Part shown: positions 51,531-60,704 of the stretch, one piece after another | How positions within the stretch are numbered: position 1 is the stretch's first letter | Layout: each line of letters opens with the position of its first letter | Source of the DNA: DTU019 sp050949825 | GTDB lineage: Bacteria; Bacillota; Syntrophomonadia; Syntrophomonadales; Syntrophomonadaceae | Length of the DNA stretch: 64,000 nucleotides | Assembly: GCA_050949825.1 (NCBI GenBank) | Contig: JBMNGL010000001.1 | Location: 186,001 to 250,000, forward strand | Direction of reading: 5' to 3' | Notes under the pieces: generated by a model | Seen by the model: the letters and a program-made list of their open reading frames with translations, nothing else | The model's database searches: none | Told to the model about the DNA's origin: nothing | Made by a program: the position numbers and the translations under genes

Positions 51531-52592
51531 GTGGACAGAATCTCTAGCCGGAAGAAAAAGATCATGGTGTTGGCTTTAGTGTTGGTGCTTTTGGCGGGAA
51601 CAGTCTCCATAGTCGCTTATTTTTACAGGCAACAGAAGGCCTTGGCAGAAGAACAAAACGGTTTGCACCTTACCGGTACCGTGGAGGCCTTGACGGTAAT
51701 GGCGGCGTTTAAAATCCCGGGACGGATAGACAGCATTATGGTCGAAGAGGGGGATGAAGTGACGGCTGGACAGGAGTTGGCGGTGCTTGACAAACGCGAA
51801 ATGGAAGCCAGGTTCCTGCAGGCCCAGGGCGCCTGCGAGGCGGCTCAAGGGCAGCTTGCTCAAGCCGAAGCCGCTATTCCCCTCACCAGTGAGCAGGTTG
51901 AGGCCAAAATAGGCCAGGCCCGGGCTGTGATGGACAAGGCTGAGGTGGGGGCGAACAACGCCCGGCAGCAGTTGCAGCGTATACAGGAACTGTATAAAGC
52001 TGGAGCGGCGGCGGAACAGCAATTGGATCAGGCGCAAAATGCATATGAGGCGGCCTTTAATGATTTTAAGGCGGCACAGGCGCAGTATGACGAAGCTTGT
52101 TCGGCGCGGATAAAAACCAATGTGGCTCAATCACAATATGATTCTGCCGCGGGGCACTACAAGCAGGCCCAGGGAGCATTGCAAGAGGCGCAGGCTTATC
52201 TCGACAATACCGTACTCTACGCCCCCATCTCCGGTTATATCACCGCCAAGATGCTGAACGCCGGAGAGATGCTCAATGCTGGCACGCCGGTGCTGCAGAT
52301 AAGCGATTTGCGCCATACATATGCAACCGTCTTTATTGACGAGAGCAAAATAGTACTGGTCAAACTGGGGCAGCAGGCCGAAGTAAGGGTTGATGGTTAT
52401 CCGGATATGGTTTTCCAGGGCAGGGTGGTATGGATAAGCGACGCCGGGCAGTTCGCGGTGCACAAAGCGGTTAATGAGCAGCATTCTCATGATATACGCA
52501 GTTTCGAGGTCAAAATAGATGTTCCCAACCCACAACTATATTTGAAAGTCGGAATGACGGCCCGGGTGGCCATAATGCCGGAGGGGAACTAA
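51531..52592 (+). CDS. HlyD-family periplasmic adaptor (membrane fusion protein)
   Basis: 353 residues. One N-terminal helix (about 12-32), a biotinyl-lipoyl-like strand set (IPGRIDSIMVEEGDEVTAGQ), a long helical hairpin rich in Gln and Ala (about 80-220), the returning half ATVFIDESKIVLVKLGQQAEV, and a barrel. GTG start, GGGGAGG upstream. In a Gram-positive this would link the ABC permeases to the outside. It is two bases ahead of the ATPase gene. Confidence 0.92.
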   Translation: MDRISSRKKKIMVLALVLVLLAGTVSIVAYFYRQQKALAEEQNGLHLTGTVEALTVMAAFKIPGRIDSIMVEEGDEVTAGQELAVLDKREMEARFLQAQGACEAAQGQLAQAEAAIPLTSEQVEAKIGQARAVMDKAEVGANNARQQLQRIQELYKAGAAAEQQLDQAQNAYEAAFNDFKAAQAQYDEACSARIKTNVAQSQYDSAAGHYKQAQGALQEAQAYLDNTVLYAPISGYITAKMLNAGEMLNAGTPVLQISDLRHTYATVFIDESKIVLVKLGQQAEVRVDGYPDMVFQGRVVWISDAGQFAVHKAVNEQHSHDIRSFEVKIDVPNPQLYLKVGMTARVAIMPEGN

Positions 52593-52594
52593 AT

Positions 52595-53317
52595 ATGGAT
52601 ACTAAGCCAGACATAGCGGTAATTGCAGTTAAAGGCCTGATGCAGGTTATATCAAAACAGACCGTGCTGGAAAACCTGGATCTAAAGGTGCAAAAAGGCG
52701 AGTGGGTGGGAATATTCGGGAGCAGGGGAAGCGGCAAATCCACATTGCTGCATATTCTGGCGGGTATAGATCGCTTTAAATCCGGGCAGGTGGAAATACT
52801 GGGCGGCGACCCCGGCAAAACCCCGGATTTAAAAAAAAGGATCGGTTTGGTGACCCAGAGGCCCAGCCTGTTCAGGGACCTGACCACCGGGGAAAACCTT
52901 GAGTTTATAGCGGCATTGAAAGACGCCTCCCAGCTTGATATAAAGAGAGTGGTTCATGAATACCAACTGGAGCCCTATCTGAAAAAGGCGGTTATGGCCC
53001 TGGATGCCGGGGTATACCAGCGCGCCTCACTGGCCTGCGCCCTGCTCAATGCCCCGGAATTATTGATACTGGATGAAATAATCAAAGACATTGATTTATA
53101 CTCCCGCCATTTGATTTTAAACCGGCTAGGCGAATTTAAAAAACAGGGCAATACCCTGGTAAGCGGTTTCAGCAACATCGAATTGCATGAGCACATGGAT
53201 CGGGTGGGCTGGCTGGAAAACCGGGAGATAATCATGCTGCAGCCTGAAGCAGCCTGCGCCAAATGGCATAGCCTCAACCGCTCCATGGCGCGCAGTATGG
53301 GGAACAGCTATGAATAG
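52595..53317 (+). CDS. ABC transporter ATP-binding protein (degenerate signature)
   Basis: 240 residues. Walker A GSRGSGKST and Walker B LLILDE are intact, and the Q-loop VTQRPSLF is seen. The signature LSGGQ is replaced by LDAGVYQR, and the H-loop histidine position reads TLVSGFSNIEL, without a histidine in the expected place. ATP binding is plausible, but ordinary ATPase cycling may be impaired. It lies between the HlyD gene and two permease genes, overlapping the next by eight bases. Confidence 0.88.
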   Translation: MDTKPDIAVIAVKGLMQVISKQTVLENLDLKVQKGEWVGIFGSRGSGKSTLLHILAGIDRFKSGQVEILGGDPGKTPDLKKRIGLVTQRPSLFRDLTTGENLEFIAALKDASQLDIKRVVHEYQLEPYLKKAVMALDAGVYQRASLACALLNAPELLILDEIIKDIDLYSRHLILNRLGEFKKQGNTLVSGFSNIELHEHMDRVGWLENREIIMLQPEAACAKWHSLNRSMARSMGNSYE

Positions 53318-54452
53318 GCTTTTGGCGGTGATGAAGCGTGAATGCTTGTATATGTGGCGCGATCGGGTGCTGCGGAGTATTTTGCTTATCGGCCCCCTGC
53401 TGGGCCTGTTATTGTTTGCCTATCTTTACCGCCTTCAGGTTATACAGGATATTCCCACCGCTATAGTGGATTTGGATCGCAGCCGGCAGAGCCGGGAGTT
53501 GATAGACAGATTCGAGGCGGCCGAAAACCTTAAGATAACCAGCTTCCCCGCCGCTCCCGAGGATTTGGAAGACCTGATCGAAGCCGGCCATGTGGTGGTG
53601 GGAATAGTTATACCGGAAAACTATGGAGATAATGTGGTTCTAAAAAGACAGACGCGCATACTGGCCGTGATTGACGGCAGCAATATTACTTATGCCACCC
53701 CCGCTTCAAGCGCGATCATGGAGGTGACCGGGGCCATCAGTGCTGAAACCGGCATTAAAACGCTGGCGGGAATGGGGATGAGCCTTGCTGAAGCCCGGGA
53801 CGTCTATCAGTCCATTGAGTTTAAACAGCAGGCATGGTACAATCCCACCCTCAACTATGCCTATTTTCTTGTTCTGGCCCTGGCCTTGAATATCTGGCAG
53901 CAGTGCTGCTGCATGGCCGCGGCTGTAAATATCATCGGTGAAACGGGCCTGGACAGTTGGTCACAGATCAGGGCTTCCGGCATATCCAAACTCACCTTTT
54001 TCGGCGCCAAATCAATACTGCAGGTGATAATGTTTATGATACTGGTGCTGCCCGTTTATTTTTTGGCGTTTATCGTCTTTAAAATGCCGCTGCACTGCAA
54101 TTTTGGGCTGTTACTCTTTTTCACCTTCCTGTTCGCCGTGGCGATACACAGCGTGGGCACTATGATGTCCGGCATTACCGGCAACGCTGTAGATTCAACC
54201 CGGCTGAGCATGATGGTGGCGCTCCCTTCTTTTATCCTGTGTGGGTATACCTGGCCCCTGGAAGCCATGCCGGTTATTATTCGCAAAGCGGCCTGGATAC
54301 TTCCCCAGACATGGTTTTTCCAGGGTTACAACTTCATGGTTTTCAAAGGGGCGGGAGTGGCGACCATGCTGCAGTATTTCCTGGCCCTGCTGCTCATCGC
54401 GGCCATATGCTATGGAATAAGCATTATGGCCACCGCCTGGCTGGAAAGGTGA
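53310..54452 (+). CDS. ABC-2 type permease (first)
   Basis: 380 residues. Cytoplasmic N-terminal helix, then a large external domain (about 45-180, IPTAIVDLDRSRQSRELID start) and six C-terminal helices typical of ABC-2/YhgE-like drug exporters. The external domain resembles that of the next permease (IPLAIVDLDHSE in that gene). It overlaps the ATPase gene by eight bases and the next permease by one base (TGATG), so all are coupled. Confidence 0.9.
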   Translation: MNRLLAVMKRECLYMWRDRVLRSILLIGPLLGLLLFAYLYRLQVIQDIPTAIVDLDRSRQSRELIDRFEAAENLKITSFPAAPEDLEDLIEAGHVVVGIVIPENYGDNVVLKRQTRILAVIDGSNITYATPASSAIMEVTGAISAETGIKTLAGMGMSLAEARDVYQSIEFKQQAWYNPTLNYAYFLVLALALNIWQQCCCMAAAVNIIGETGLDSWSQIRASGISKLTFFGAKSILQVIMFMILVLPVYFLAFIVFKMPLHCNFGLLLFFTFLFAVAIHSVGTMMSGITGNAVDSTRLSMMVALPSFILCGYTWPLEAMPVIIRKAAWILPQTWFFQGYNFMVFKGAGVATMLQYFLALLLIAAICYGISIMATAWLER

Positions 54453-55657
54453 TGGATATGCGTCGAATCCTTACCATAGCTTATTATGAGATAGTTCATA
54501 TTTTTAAGGACCCTATTCTTCTGGCTATCGTTTTCCTGGCTCCGACTGCTTATGTGGCGCTTTTCGGCGCCGTATATCATAGCGCCATTCTGAATAATAT
54601 TCCGCTGGCCATAGTTGACCTGGATCATTCCGAGCTGTCCGGGGAAATAGAACGGGCTTTTGCCAATAGCCCCTATTTCAGCATCGTTGAAGGCATTGAT
54701 GCCTATGAGGAGTTGGAATATGGCATGAAAAGTGGGAGCATACGCGCGGCCATTGTAATCCCGCAAGATCTCCAGCAAAATGCCGCTCTGCATCGGCGCA
54801 CGCAAGTGCTCACCATTTATGACGGCTCCAATTTGATCTGGGGCTATAATATTCAGAAGAAGACCCTGGAGGTCATTAGGCAGTTTAGCTGCGAAAATAC
54901 CGCCGCCGCTTTGGTCGGGTACGGTTTAAGCAGAACACAAATAGCGGATATTGTTAATGCCGTGGATTTCAATATAACTACCTGGTATAACCCTAATTAC
55001 AATTACAACTATTTCTTGTTTATGGGCCTGGTAATGATGGTGTTGCATCAACTGGGGCTATTATCGGTAAGTTTATCCGTAACCAGGGAAAAAGAGCGCA
55101 ATTCCTGGATACAATACCTGGCCAGTGCCATACCCGCCCAGCATATTATACTGGGCAAATGCCTGCCCTACTTGATTGTAAATTTTTTCAACTACACCTT
55201 TTTGCTGTGGATGGCGGCTCAATTCATAAATGTAAAGATCCAAGGGGGAATATTGCTTATAATAATTCTGGGACTGCTTTACGATATAATCATCACCTTT
55301 ACCGGATTCTTTATATCCCTGCGAGCCAATAATTCACTGCAATTAAACCGCTGTCTGATGCTGCTCTCGGTGCCCGTATTCATGATATCCGGTTACACCT
55401 GGCCCTGGGTTTATATGCCCGGATTAATCAGCACAATGGGCAAAATGCTTCCTTTCAGTTGGATGGCGCAGGGATTTAGAATGGCAACTATAAAAAACCT
55501 GAACGGCGGGGAAATAAGCGGGGTAATATTGATAATGGCATGTATGGCCGCGGCAGCCGTAACAGCTACCCTGAGCTTCAAAAAAACCAGGCTGCCCGCG
55601 CAGGAGACGCCTCTTGCAGTCAATGCAGGCAGTGCCTATCCCCGTAAAAACAAATAA
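54452..55657 (+). CDS. ABC-2 type permease (second)
   Basis: 401 residues from the ATG at 54452 that overlaps the first permease stop. The layout repeats the first permease: IPLAIVDLDHSELSGEI external domain and six C-terminal helices. The open frame could extend to 54239, but that part reads in another frame of the first permease and is not needed. A heterodimeric exporter with the ATPase and HlyD protein is likely. Confidence 0.9.
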   Translation: MDMRRILTIAYYEIVHIFKDPILLAIVFLAPTAYVALFGAVYHSAILNNIPLAIVDLDHSELSGEIERAFANSPYFSIVEGIDAYEELEYGMKSGSIRAAIVIPQDLQQNAALHRRTQVLTIYDGSNLIWGYNIQKKTLEVIRQFSCENTAAALVGYGLSRTQIADIVNAVDFNITTWYNPNYNYNYFLFMGLVMMVLHQLGLLSVSLSVTREKERNSWIQYLASAIPAQHIILGKCLPYLIVNFFNYTFLLWMAAQFINVKIQGGILLIIILGLLYDIIITFTGFFISLRANNSLQLNRCLMLLSVPVFMISGYTWPWVYMPGLISTMGKMLPFSWMAQGFRMATIKNLNGGEISGVILIMACMAAAAVTATLSFKKTRLPAQETPLAVNAGSAYPRKNK

Positions 55658-55803
55658 GGGAAGGGGGGCTGGGGACCTGTTCACCCGTCCCCGCTGATCC
55701 GATGTATTTCAACCGCAACTCGGTTAAAGGACGCCCTGGCTAACACAGTATAACTAATACCCTACTATGGTATAATGATAACAAAAATTGGCAGGTGATT
55801 TCC

Positions 55804-56106
55804 TTGTCTGCTACTGGGGACATACCCGAAGAAGTAACCGTGTTATTTTGGGATATTGATCTGGCTACGCTAGATTTAGAGAATCATAAAAACTTTGTCA
55901 TCGAGCGAGTGCTCAATATGGGGGATGAGGTGGCTCTGAAATGGTTATGGCAAAGGTATGGACCGACGACAATTTGCAACACTATCATACGCAGCCATAA
56001 GTTAACGCTAAAGACTGCCCGGTGCTGGCAAAACTATTTTAATCTGGAGGAGGAGCAAATGAGATGTTTCTCAATATTCTGGGCGAGTCTAGACTCGGTT
56101 TACTAA
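55804..56106 (+). CDS. Putative antitoxin (DUF6922-like)
   Basis: About 100 residues, start TTG 55804 after AGGTGA (a GTG at 55795 is also open). The segment VTVLFWDIDLATLDLENHKN and FVIERVLNMGDEVALKWLWQ resembles DUF6922 proteins, small partners of AbiEii-type toxins. A TATAAT lies at 55771-55776, but no clear -35 box. Its 3' end overlaps the toxin gene by 43 bases, so the two are coupled. Confidence 0.75.
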   Translation: MSATGDIPEEVTVLFWDIDLATLDLENHKNFVIERVLNMGDEVALKWLWQRYGPTTICNTIIRSHKLTLKTARCWQNYFNLEEEQMRCFSIFWASLDSVY

Positions 56107-56702
56107 AGAAGGTGCTAGCCGCTCCGCCAGTGCCGAATGCGTATTTGGCTGGTGGCACGGCATTGGCTTTAATGCTTGGGCACCGGGAATCAGTCGATTT
56201 TGATTGGTTTTCTTCGGCTAGGTTTGATGCTGAACATATTGCAGAAAGCCTATCCAAACTGGGACAGCTTCGTATTTCCGAGACTAAAAGAGGCGCCTTC
56301 CACGGTTTTGTCGATGGCATCCGAGTCACCTGGCTGTATTATCCTAACCCGCTGTTAGGTGAGTTGATAACACCAGCGGATATCCCTGGCTTGCGCTTGG
56401 CCTCCTTAATTGATATCGCGGTTATGAAATGGGCAGCCCTAAGTAGCCGCGGGTCTCGTAAAGATTTTATCGATCTATACTTTATTGCCCAAGCCGGATT
56501 AGAAGTAGAATCACTTGTCCCCCTTCTGACCAAAAAGTTCCCAGACGCCAATATCAATTATTATCACATGATCAAGAGCCTGTCATACTTTGACGATGCC
56601 GAGCACGAGGCCTGGCCATTGATGCATGAATCGGTGCAGTGGGAGGAAGTAAAAACATTTTTCCGGCAACAACAAAAGCTATTACTTAATAGATGCTTAT
56701 AG
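56064..56702 (+). CDS. AbiEii-type nucleotidyltransferase toxin
   Basis: 212 residues. The nucleotidyltransferase motif YLAGGTALALMLGHRESVDF then DWF (about 29-50) contains GG and the acidic D-x-D-type site of the AbiEii/DUF1814 family, in which the toxin adds nucleotides to tRNA or other targets. ISPGLR-like PGLRLASLIDIAVMKWAAL and SRKDFIDLYFI complete the family pattern. Ribosome site GGAGGAG is upstream of the ATG. With the preceding gene it forms a type IV-like toxin-antitoxin pair. Confidence 0.9.
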   Translation: MFLNILGESRLGLLKKVLAAPPVPNAYLAGGTALALMLGHRESVDFDWFSSARFDAEHIAESLSKLGQLRISETKRGAFHGFVDGIRVTWLYYPNPLLGELITPADIPGLRLASLIDIAVMKWAALSSRGSRKDFIDLYFIAQAGLEVESLVPLLTKKFPDANINYYHMIKSLSYFDDAEHEAWPLMHESVQWEEVKTFFRQQQKLLLNRCL

Positions 56703-56773
56703 GTGCAAGAGGAAATTGATGTCGGGATAAATAACCAATGGAGCTGGTTAACAACAGGGGTATTTATACCAAA

Positions 56774-56802
56774 TTGCTATTGCCGAGTTTTCATGTTATA
56801 AT
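56774..56802 (+). promoter_or_regulatory. Promoter for SRP RNA
   Basis: TTGCTA (56774-56779), 17 bases, TATAAT (56797-56802). The leader before the RNA body contains the hairpin AACCGGGTTT/AAAGCCCGGT (56857-56881). Confidence 0.7.
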
Positions 56803-56889
56803 TTGATTCCGGGTTTGATGACACGCGCAGCAACCTGGGGAGAAAAGGTGAAAAAACCGGGTTTGAATTTAAAGCCCGGTTGATATATT

Positions 56890-57160
56890 TGCCGTGCTAG
56901 ATGGGGAATTAGCGGTGCCCTGTAACCTGCAACCCGCTATAGCAGGATCGAATTCCTGAGCCGAGGGTATATCTTGTAAGGCCTGACTTCAAAAAGTGGC
57001 GTCGAAATCTGGGTCCTTCGCAATGAGACATCTTGAACCGTGTCAGATCCGGAAGGAAGCAGCACTAAGAGATCCATCTCATGTGACGGGGGGAAGCCTG
57101 GGTGGAGCCAACTACTGGAGTAACGCTTGGAGGGTGTATTCGAGGCCAGGTGCACGGCTT
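56890..57160 (+). ncRNA. ffs: Signal recognition particle RNA, large (6S-like) form
   Basis: About 271 bases. The 5' GCCGTGC pairs with 3' GCACGGC. The 5' region GGGGAATTAGCGGTGCCCTG is the Alu-domain part of the large bacterial SRP RNA. The apical hairpin contains GTCAGATCCGGAAGGAAGCA with the GGAA tetraloop and GCAGCACTAAG that bind Ffh. Position just before dnaX matches B. subtilis scr. Confidence 0.95.
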
Positions 57161-57315
57161 AATTAATGCCTTATGTGGGTACGGCAGCAGTATTTGACGG
57201 CAGGAGATATCCTGCTGTTTTTGGTTTTCCAGCAGGAAACCGCCTCCTTACCCGAGAATCTACTCTGTAGCGGCTTCATAGGCTGTGAACACTTGCTGGA
57301 AGGGGTTGAACATCC

Positions 57316-58872
57316 ATGTCCTATATGGCCCTATATAGAGCCTGGCGTCCACAAAGCTTTGCCGAAGTGGTCGGTCAGGAGAAAACCGTCCAGGCCCTGC
57401 AGAATGCCCTCAAGCAGGAGCGCATTTCCCATGCCTACCTGTTTTCTGGGCCAAGAGGAACCGGCAAGACCAGCATCGCTAAAATCGTTGCCCGGGCTGT
57501 CAATTGCAGCCAACCAGAGGAAGGGGATCCGTGCAACCGCTGCCCTTCCTGCGAGGATATCTTGCAGGGCAACTTTATGGATGTGATCGAGATCGATGCC
57601 GCTTCCAACCGGGGTATTGACGAGATTCGTGACTTGCGGGAGAAAGTCCGTATGCTGCCGGCGCAAGGGAAAAAGAAGGTCTATATTATTGATGAAGTCC
57701 ACATGCTGACTACGGAGGCCTTCAATGCCTTGCTGAAGACCCTGGAAGAACCCCCGGATTCGGTAATTTTTATACTCGCTACCACCGAACTGCAAAAGAT
57801 TCCGGCTACGATCCTTTCCCGCTGTCAGCGTTATCACTTTCGTCGCCTGACTGCTGCAGAAATCATTGCTCGTTTAAGACAGGTAGCGGACAGTAATCAT
57901 ATGGAGGTTGCCGAGGAGGCCTTCGAGTTAATAGCGCGGCGCGCCAACGGCGGAATGCGGGACGCTTTAAGCGCCCTGGATCAAATTTATGCTTATAAAG
58001 GCGCGGTGATCGATAAGGGTGATGCCCTGGATGTGATGGGGCTGGTTGATGACTTATTCCTGGGCCGATTGATGGAGGCCATATTCGCCCGCGATATTGG
58101 GACAGTCATCACCATGCTGGGGCAGGCCTTGCAGGAAGGCAAAGAAGCACAGCAAATTGCCCGTGAAGCGGTACTGTATTTGCGAGATCTGCTGGTTTAT
58201 TCCCTCCTGGGCACAGAGGCCGAACTGGCCGTGGTCACAGATTCCGCCCAGCCCTACCTGGAAAAACTGAAAAACCAAACTGAGCCGAGCCGGATAATGC
58301 AAGCGCTGCATACCTTAATGGCAGGGGCTGACCGCTTGCGCTTCAGTGAAGGCAATCGTTTTCAATTGGAAGTAGCATTTTTGGAATTGATGGTTCCGCA
58401 GGAAGATTTGGCCCCGGCGGTCAGCCAGTCTTCTCCCCTTTCAGCCCGGGCAGCGGTGCGGACCGAAACAGCGGTACCGGCCACACCGGCGCAGGCAACG
58501 GCTAAAACCCGGAGCAAGGCTTCTTCCGGGCGGCGAAGCGATCCATCCAAAGCCGCGCCGCCAGAATGGATCAGCTTATTAGCAGCCGTAAAAGAAAAGA
58601 AAATCCCTACCCATGCCCTCCTGGCCCAGGGGAAAATGCTGGCATATAAAGATAACATGGTTACGATTGGTTTTAAGAAGGCCTATAAATTCCATAAGGA
58701 GAAGCTGGAAGAGAGCGCCAACAAAAAAATCTTAGACGAATCAGTTCGAGAGGTCTGGGGCAAGGCAGCATCTGCCCGAGTGGTGTTTATTGAAGAAGAC
58801 GCTGCGCAAGATCCGATTGTGAAAAAGGCCCTGGAGCTATTTGGCGAAGACAAGGTCGAAGTCAAGGACTAA
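57316..58872 (+). CDS. dnaX: DNA polymerase III gamma/tau subunit
   Basis: 518 residues. N-terminal clamp-loader ATPase: FSGPRGTGKTSIAKIVA (Walker A, about residues 42-58), zinc site CNRCPSCEDI with an upstream cysteine, IDEVHMLTTEAFNALLKTLEEP (Walker B and DExx) and SRC motif ILSRCQRYHF. The C-terminal half carries a variable linker and a tau-like end. No programmed frameshift was evident. Preceded by SRP RNA and followed by ybaB and recR, the standard order. Confidence 0.97.
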   Translation: MSYMALYRAWRPQSFAEVVGQEKTVQALQNALKQERISHAYLFSGPRGTGKTSIAKIVARAVNCSQPEEGDPCNRCPSCEDILQGNFMDVIEIDAASNRGIDEIRDLREKVRMLPAQGKKKVYIIDEVHMLTTEAFNALLKTLEEPPDSVIFILATTELQKIPATILSRCQRYHFRRLTAAEIIARLRQVADSNHMEVAEEAFELIARRANGGMRDALSALDQIYAYKGAVIDKGDALDVMGLVDDLFLGRLMEAIFARDIGTVITMLGQALQEGKEAQQIAREAVLYLRDLLVYSLLGTEAELAVVTDSAQPYLEKLKNQTEPSRIMQALHTLMAGADRLRFSEGNRFQLEVAFLELMVPQEDLAPAVSQSSPLSARAAVRTETAVPATPAQATAKTRSKASSGRRSDPSKAAPPEWISLLAAVKEKKIPTHALLAQGKMLAYKDNMVTIGFKKAYKFHKEKLEESANKKILDESVREVWGKAASARVVFIEEDAAQDPIVKKALELFGEDKVEVKD

Positions 58873-58884
58873 GGAGGAATAGAT

Positions 58885-59211
58885 ATGAAGTTCAATCCCA
58901 TGGGAGCCAACATGAACAAGATGATGAAAGAAGCTCGCAAAGTTCAGGAACAGATTGTGCAGATGCAAGAAGAGCTGCATCAGCGGGAAATGGAGGTCAG
59001 TTCCGGTGGTGGAGCAGTAACGGTGCGAGTCAACGGAAAACAGGAAATCTTAAGCCTCAAGATAACCCCCGAAGCTGTGGATCCAGATGACGTAGAGCTG
59101 CTTGAAGATATGATCATGGCTGCGGTCAATGAAGCAGTGAAGCAATCGCAGGATATGGTATCCGCTGAAATGGCCAAAATTACAGGAGGATTTAATATCC
59201 CCGGTTTATAG
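58885..59211 (+). CDS. Nucleoid-associated protein YbaB/EbfC
   Basis: 108 residues, an alpha-beta protein with MKFNPMGANMNKMMKEARKV, the central strand GGGAVTVRVNGKQEILSL and a C-terminal helix. It fits YbaB, a DNA-binding homodimer. AGGAGG before the ATG. Located between dnaX and recR. Confidence 0.95.
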   Translation: MKFNPMGANMNKMMKEARKVQEQIVQMQEELHQREMEVSSGGGAVTVRVNGKQEILSLKITPEAVDPDDVELLEDMIMAAVNEAVKQSQDMVSAEMAKITGGFNIPGL

Positions 59212-59243
59212 GCTTTGCAGCCCGTAAAACAGAATTACCGTGA

Positions 59244-59852
59244 ATGGATGACATAAGAATGAGATTGACACGTTCCCTGGAAAACCTGATTGAGCAATTG
59301 CAAAAACTGCCCACTATTGGCCCCAAGACCGCTCAGCGTCTGGCCTTGTATTTGCTCAAGGCTCCGGCCTCCCAGGCCCGGGCATTGGCGGAGGCCATCA
59401 TACAGGCGCACACCAGCGTTAAGCCCTGCAGCCAGTGCGGTTATCTGACCGAAGACGATCCCTGTGTTATATGCCGGGACATGACCCGGGATGCCTCCCT
59501 ATTGTGCGTTGCCGAGGAAGCCAGCGATGTGATGGCCATTGAGCGCAGCGGATACCGGGGGAGTTATTATGTAATCAACAAAGAGTTTAAGCTTATGGGT
59601 GATCGCAGTCTGGAAGACCTCGATTTATCCCCGCTGATAGCCCGGATATCCAGGGGGGATGTTAAGGAACTGATCCTGGCGTTAAACCCGGATATTGACG
59701 GCGAGGTCCTGGCGCGATACATTGCTAGCTTGAGTGCCCCCTACCCGATTCGAATTACCCGTCTGGCCCATGGCCTACCGGTAGGCGGCGATATTGAATA
59801 CGCCGATGAGATTACCCTGCGCAAGGCCATAGAAGGTCGTAAAGAAATCTGA
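59244..59852 (+). CDS. recR: Recombination protein RecR
   Basis: 202 residues. N-terminal helix-hairpin-helix LQKLPTIGPKTAQRLALYLL, a four-cysteine zinc site (CSQCGYLTEDDPCVICRD), and a TOPRIM domain with EEASDVMAIE and ALNPDIDGE. Start ATG 59244 (an ATG at 59259 is also possible). Follows ybaB by 32 bases. Confidence 0.97.
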   Translation: MDDIRMRLTRSLENLIEQLQKLPTIGPKTAQRLALYLLKAPASQARALAEAIIQAHTSVKPCSQCGYLTEDDPCVICRDMTRDASLLCVAEEASDVMAIERSGYRGSYYVINKEFKLMGDRSLEDLDLSPLIARISRGDVKELILALNPDIDGEVLARYIASLSAPYPIRITRLAHGLPVGGDIEYADEITLRKAIEGRKEI

Positions 59853-59923
59853 CATATCAAAAATACCCCTGGCATAAGATGGAATTAAAGGCGCTGCCGA
59901 TGCGCCGGCCAGGGAGGATTTTG

Positions 59924-60196
59924 ATGGGATTTGCCAGCAGACTTTGGGGCAGAACCAAAGACTATTTATTTATGAAAGAAGAGATCCCCGCCAACGGGTA
60001 TGGGCAGGAGAGGATGCTGGAGTTGGCCAAACAGGAATTGGAGTCCGCCTATAACTTGTTTGCGCGGGCGGAGGACCCCGATATGATTGAATATGCGGTT
60101 TTCAACTTAAAGGCAGCCGAAAAGCGCTATGACTACCTGATTAAACGTGCCAAGCAACAGGCGGCAAACCCAAAGATGGGCTATGGGGGTAAATAA
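59924..60196 (+). CDS. YaaL-like DUF2508 protein
   Basis: 90 residues beginning MGFASRLWGRTKDYLF, a helical protein rich in Ala, Lys and Glu with MIEYAVFNLKAAEKRYDYLI. AGGGAGG is seven bases before the ATG at 59924; the longer frame starts have none. Position between recR and bofA matches yaaL of B. subtilis (DUF2508), of unknown function. Confidence 0.85.
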   Translation: MGFASRLWGRTKDYLFMKEEIPANGYGQERMLELAKQELESAYNLFARAEDPDMIEYAVFNLKAAEKRYDYLIKRAKQQAANPKMGYGGK

Positions 60197-60197
60197 T

Positions 60198-60464
60198 ATG
60201 GCTGGCATTAATGTTGCTATTGCTGGTATATTGGTCCTGGTGATTCTATATTTTGTATTTAAGGTAATCATGAAACCGATTCAACTGTTATGGAAACTGG
60301 TGTTGAACTCGGCGGTAGGACTGGTCCTGTTGATGATTTTTAATTATGCAGCCAGTTATTTTTCATTTTTTATTCCCATAAACATTATTACCGTTCTAAT
60401 CGCGGGATTCCTGGGCATACCTGGAGTCTTGCTTTTATTGGCTTTTCAATTATTAATTAAATAG
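60198..60464 (+). CDS. bofA: Pro-sigma-K processing inhibitor BofA
   Basis: 88 residues with two or three hydrophobic segments and a FNYAASYFSFFIPINIITVL middle. BofA inhibits SpoIVFB-mediated processing of pro-sigma-K in the mother cell until a forespore signal arrives, so the organism should form endospores. ATG 60198 follows the yaaL-like stop with GGGGG seven bases before. Similar length to the usual 87. Confidence 0.9.
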   Translation: MAGINVAIAGILVLVILYFVFKVIMKPIQLLWKLVLNSAVGLVLLMIFNYAASYFSFFIPINIITVLIAGFLGIPGVLLLLAFQLLIK

Positions 60465-60489
60465 AGGGTAGTTTTACCGGATTTTTAGG

Positions 60490-60512
60490 GGCTGGAACGC
60501 CAGTCTCTTTTT
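60490..60512 (+). terminator. Weak terminator after bofA
   Basis: Six-base stem GGCTGG/CCAGTC with loop AACG, followed by TCTTTTT. Ends the dnaX-recR-bofA unit 25 bases after bofA. Modest strength. Confidence 0.55.
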
Positions 60513-60642
60513 GTTTGGCTATCAAAGCATAAAGTATTAAAAACAGTTCCGGGCATAATAAAAAGGCCATAGTGAAGAAATCCGGGTTAGGATAACATAT
60601 ATTCTTTAATGTGAGTAATATTTGCAGAACAAATAGAAGTTA

Positions 60643-60671
60643 TTGACGCACAATTACCCCTACTTTATACT
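60643..60671 (+). promoter_or_regulatory. Promoter for the ATPase-2-oxoacid oxidoreductase genes
   Basis: TTGACG (60643-60648), 17 bases, TATACT (60666-60671). Transcription would start about ten bases before the GGGAGG at 60687-60692. Confidence 0.75.
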
Positions 60672-60704
60672 TATACTATTACCGTTGGGAGGTGTTCCGG
60701 TTTT

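Noticed and set aside
54239..54451. An N-terminal extension of the second ABC permease
   Set aside because: It overlaps the first permease in another frame; the coupled ATG at 54452 gives the family-normal start.
58560..58872. A dnaX frameshift site for a shorter gamma form
   Set aside because: The A-rich stretches seen lack a slippery heptamer with a following stem; no support from the sequence alone.
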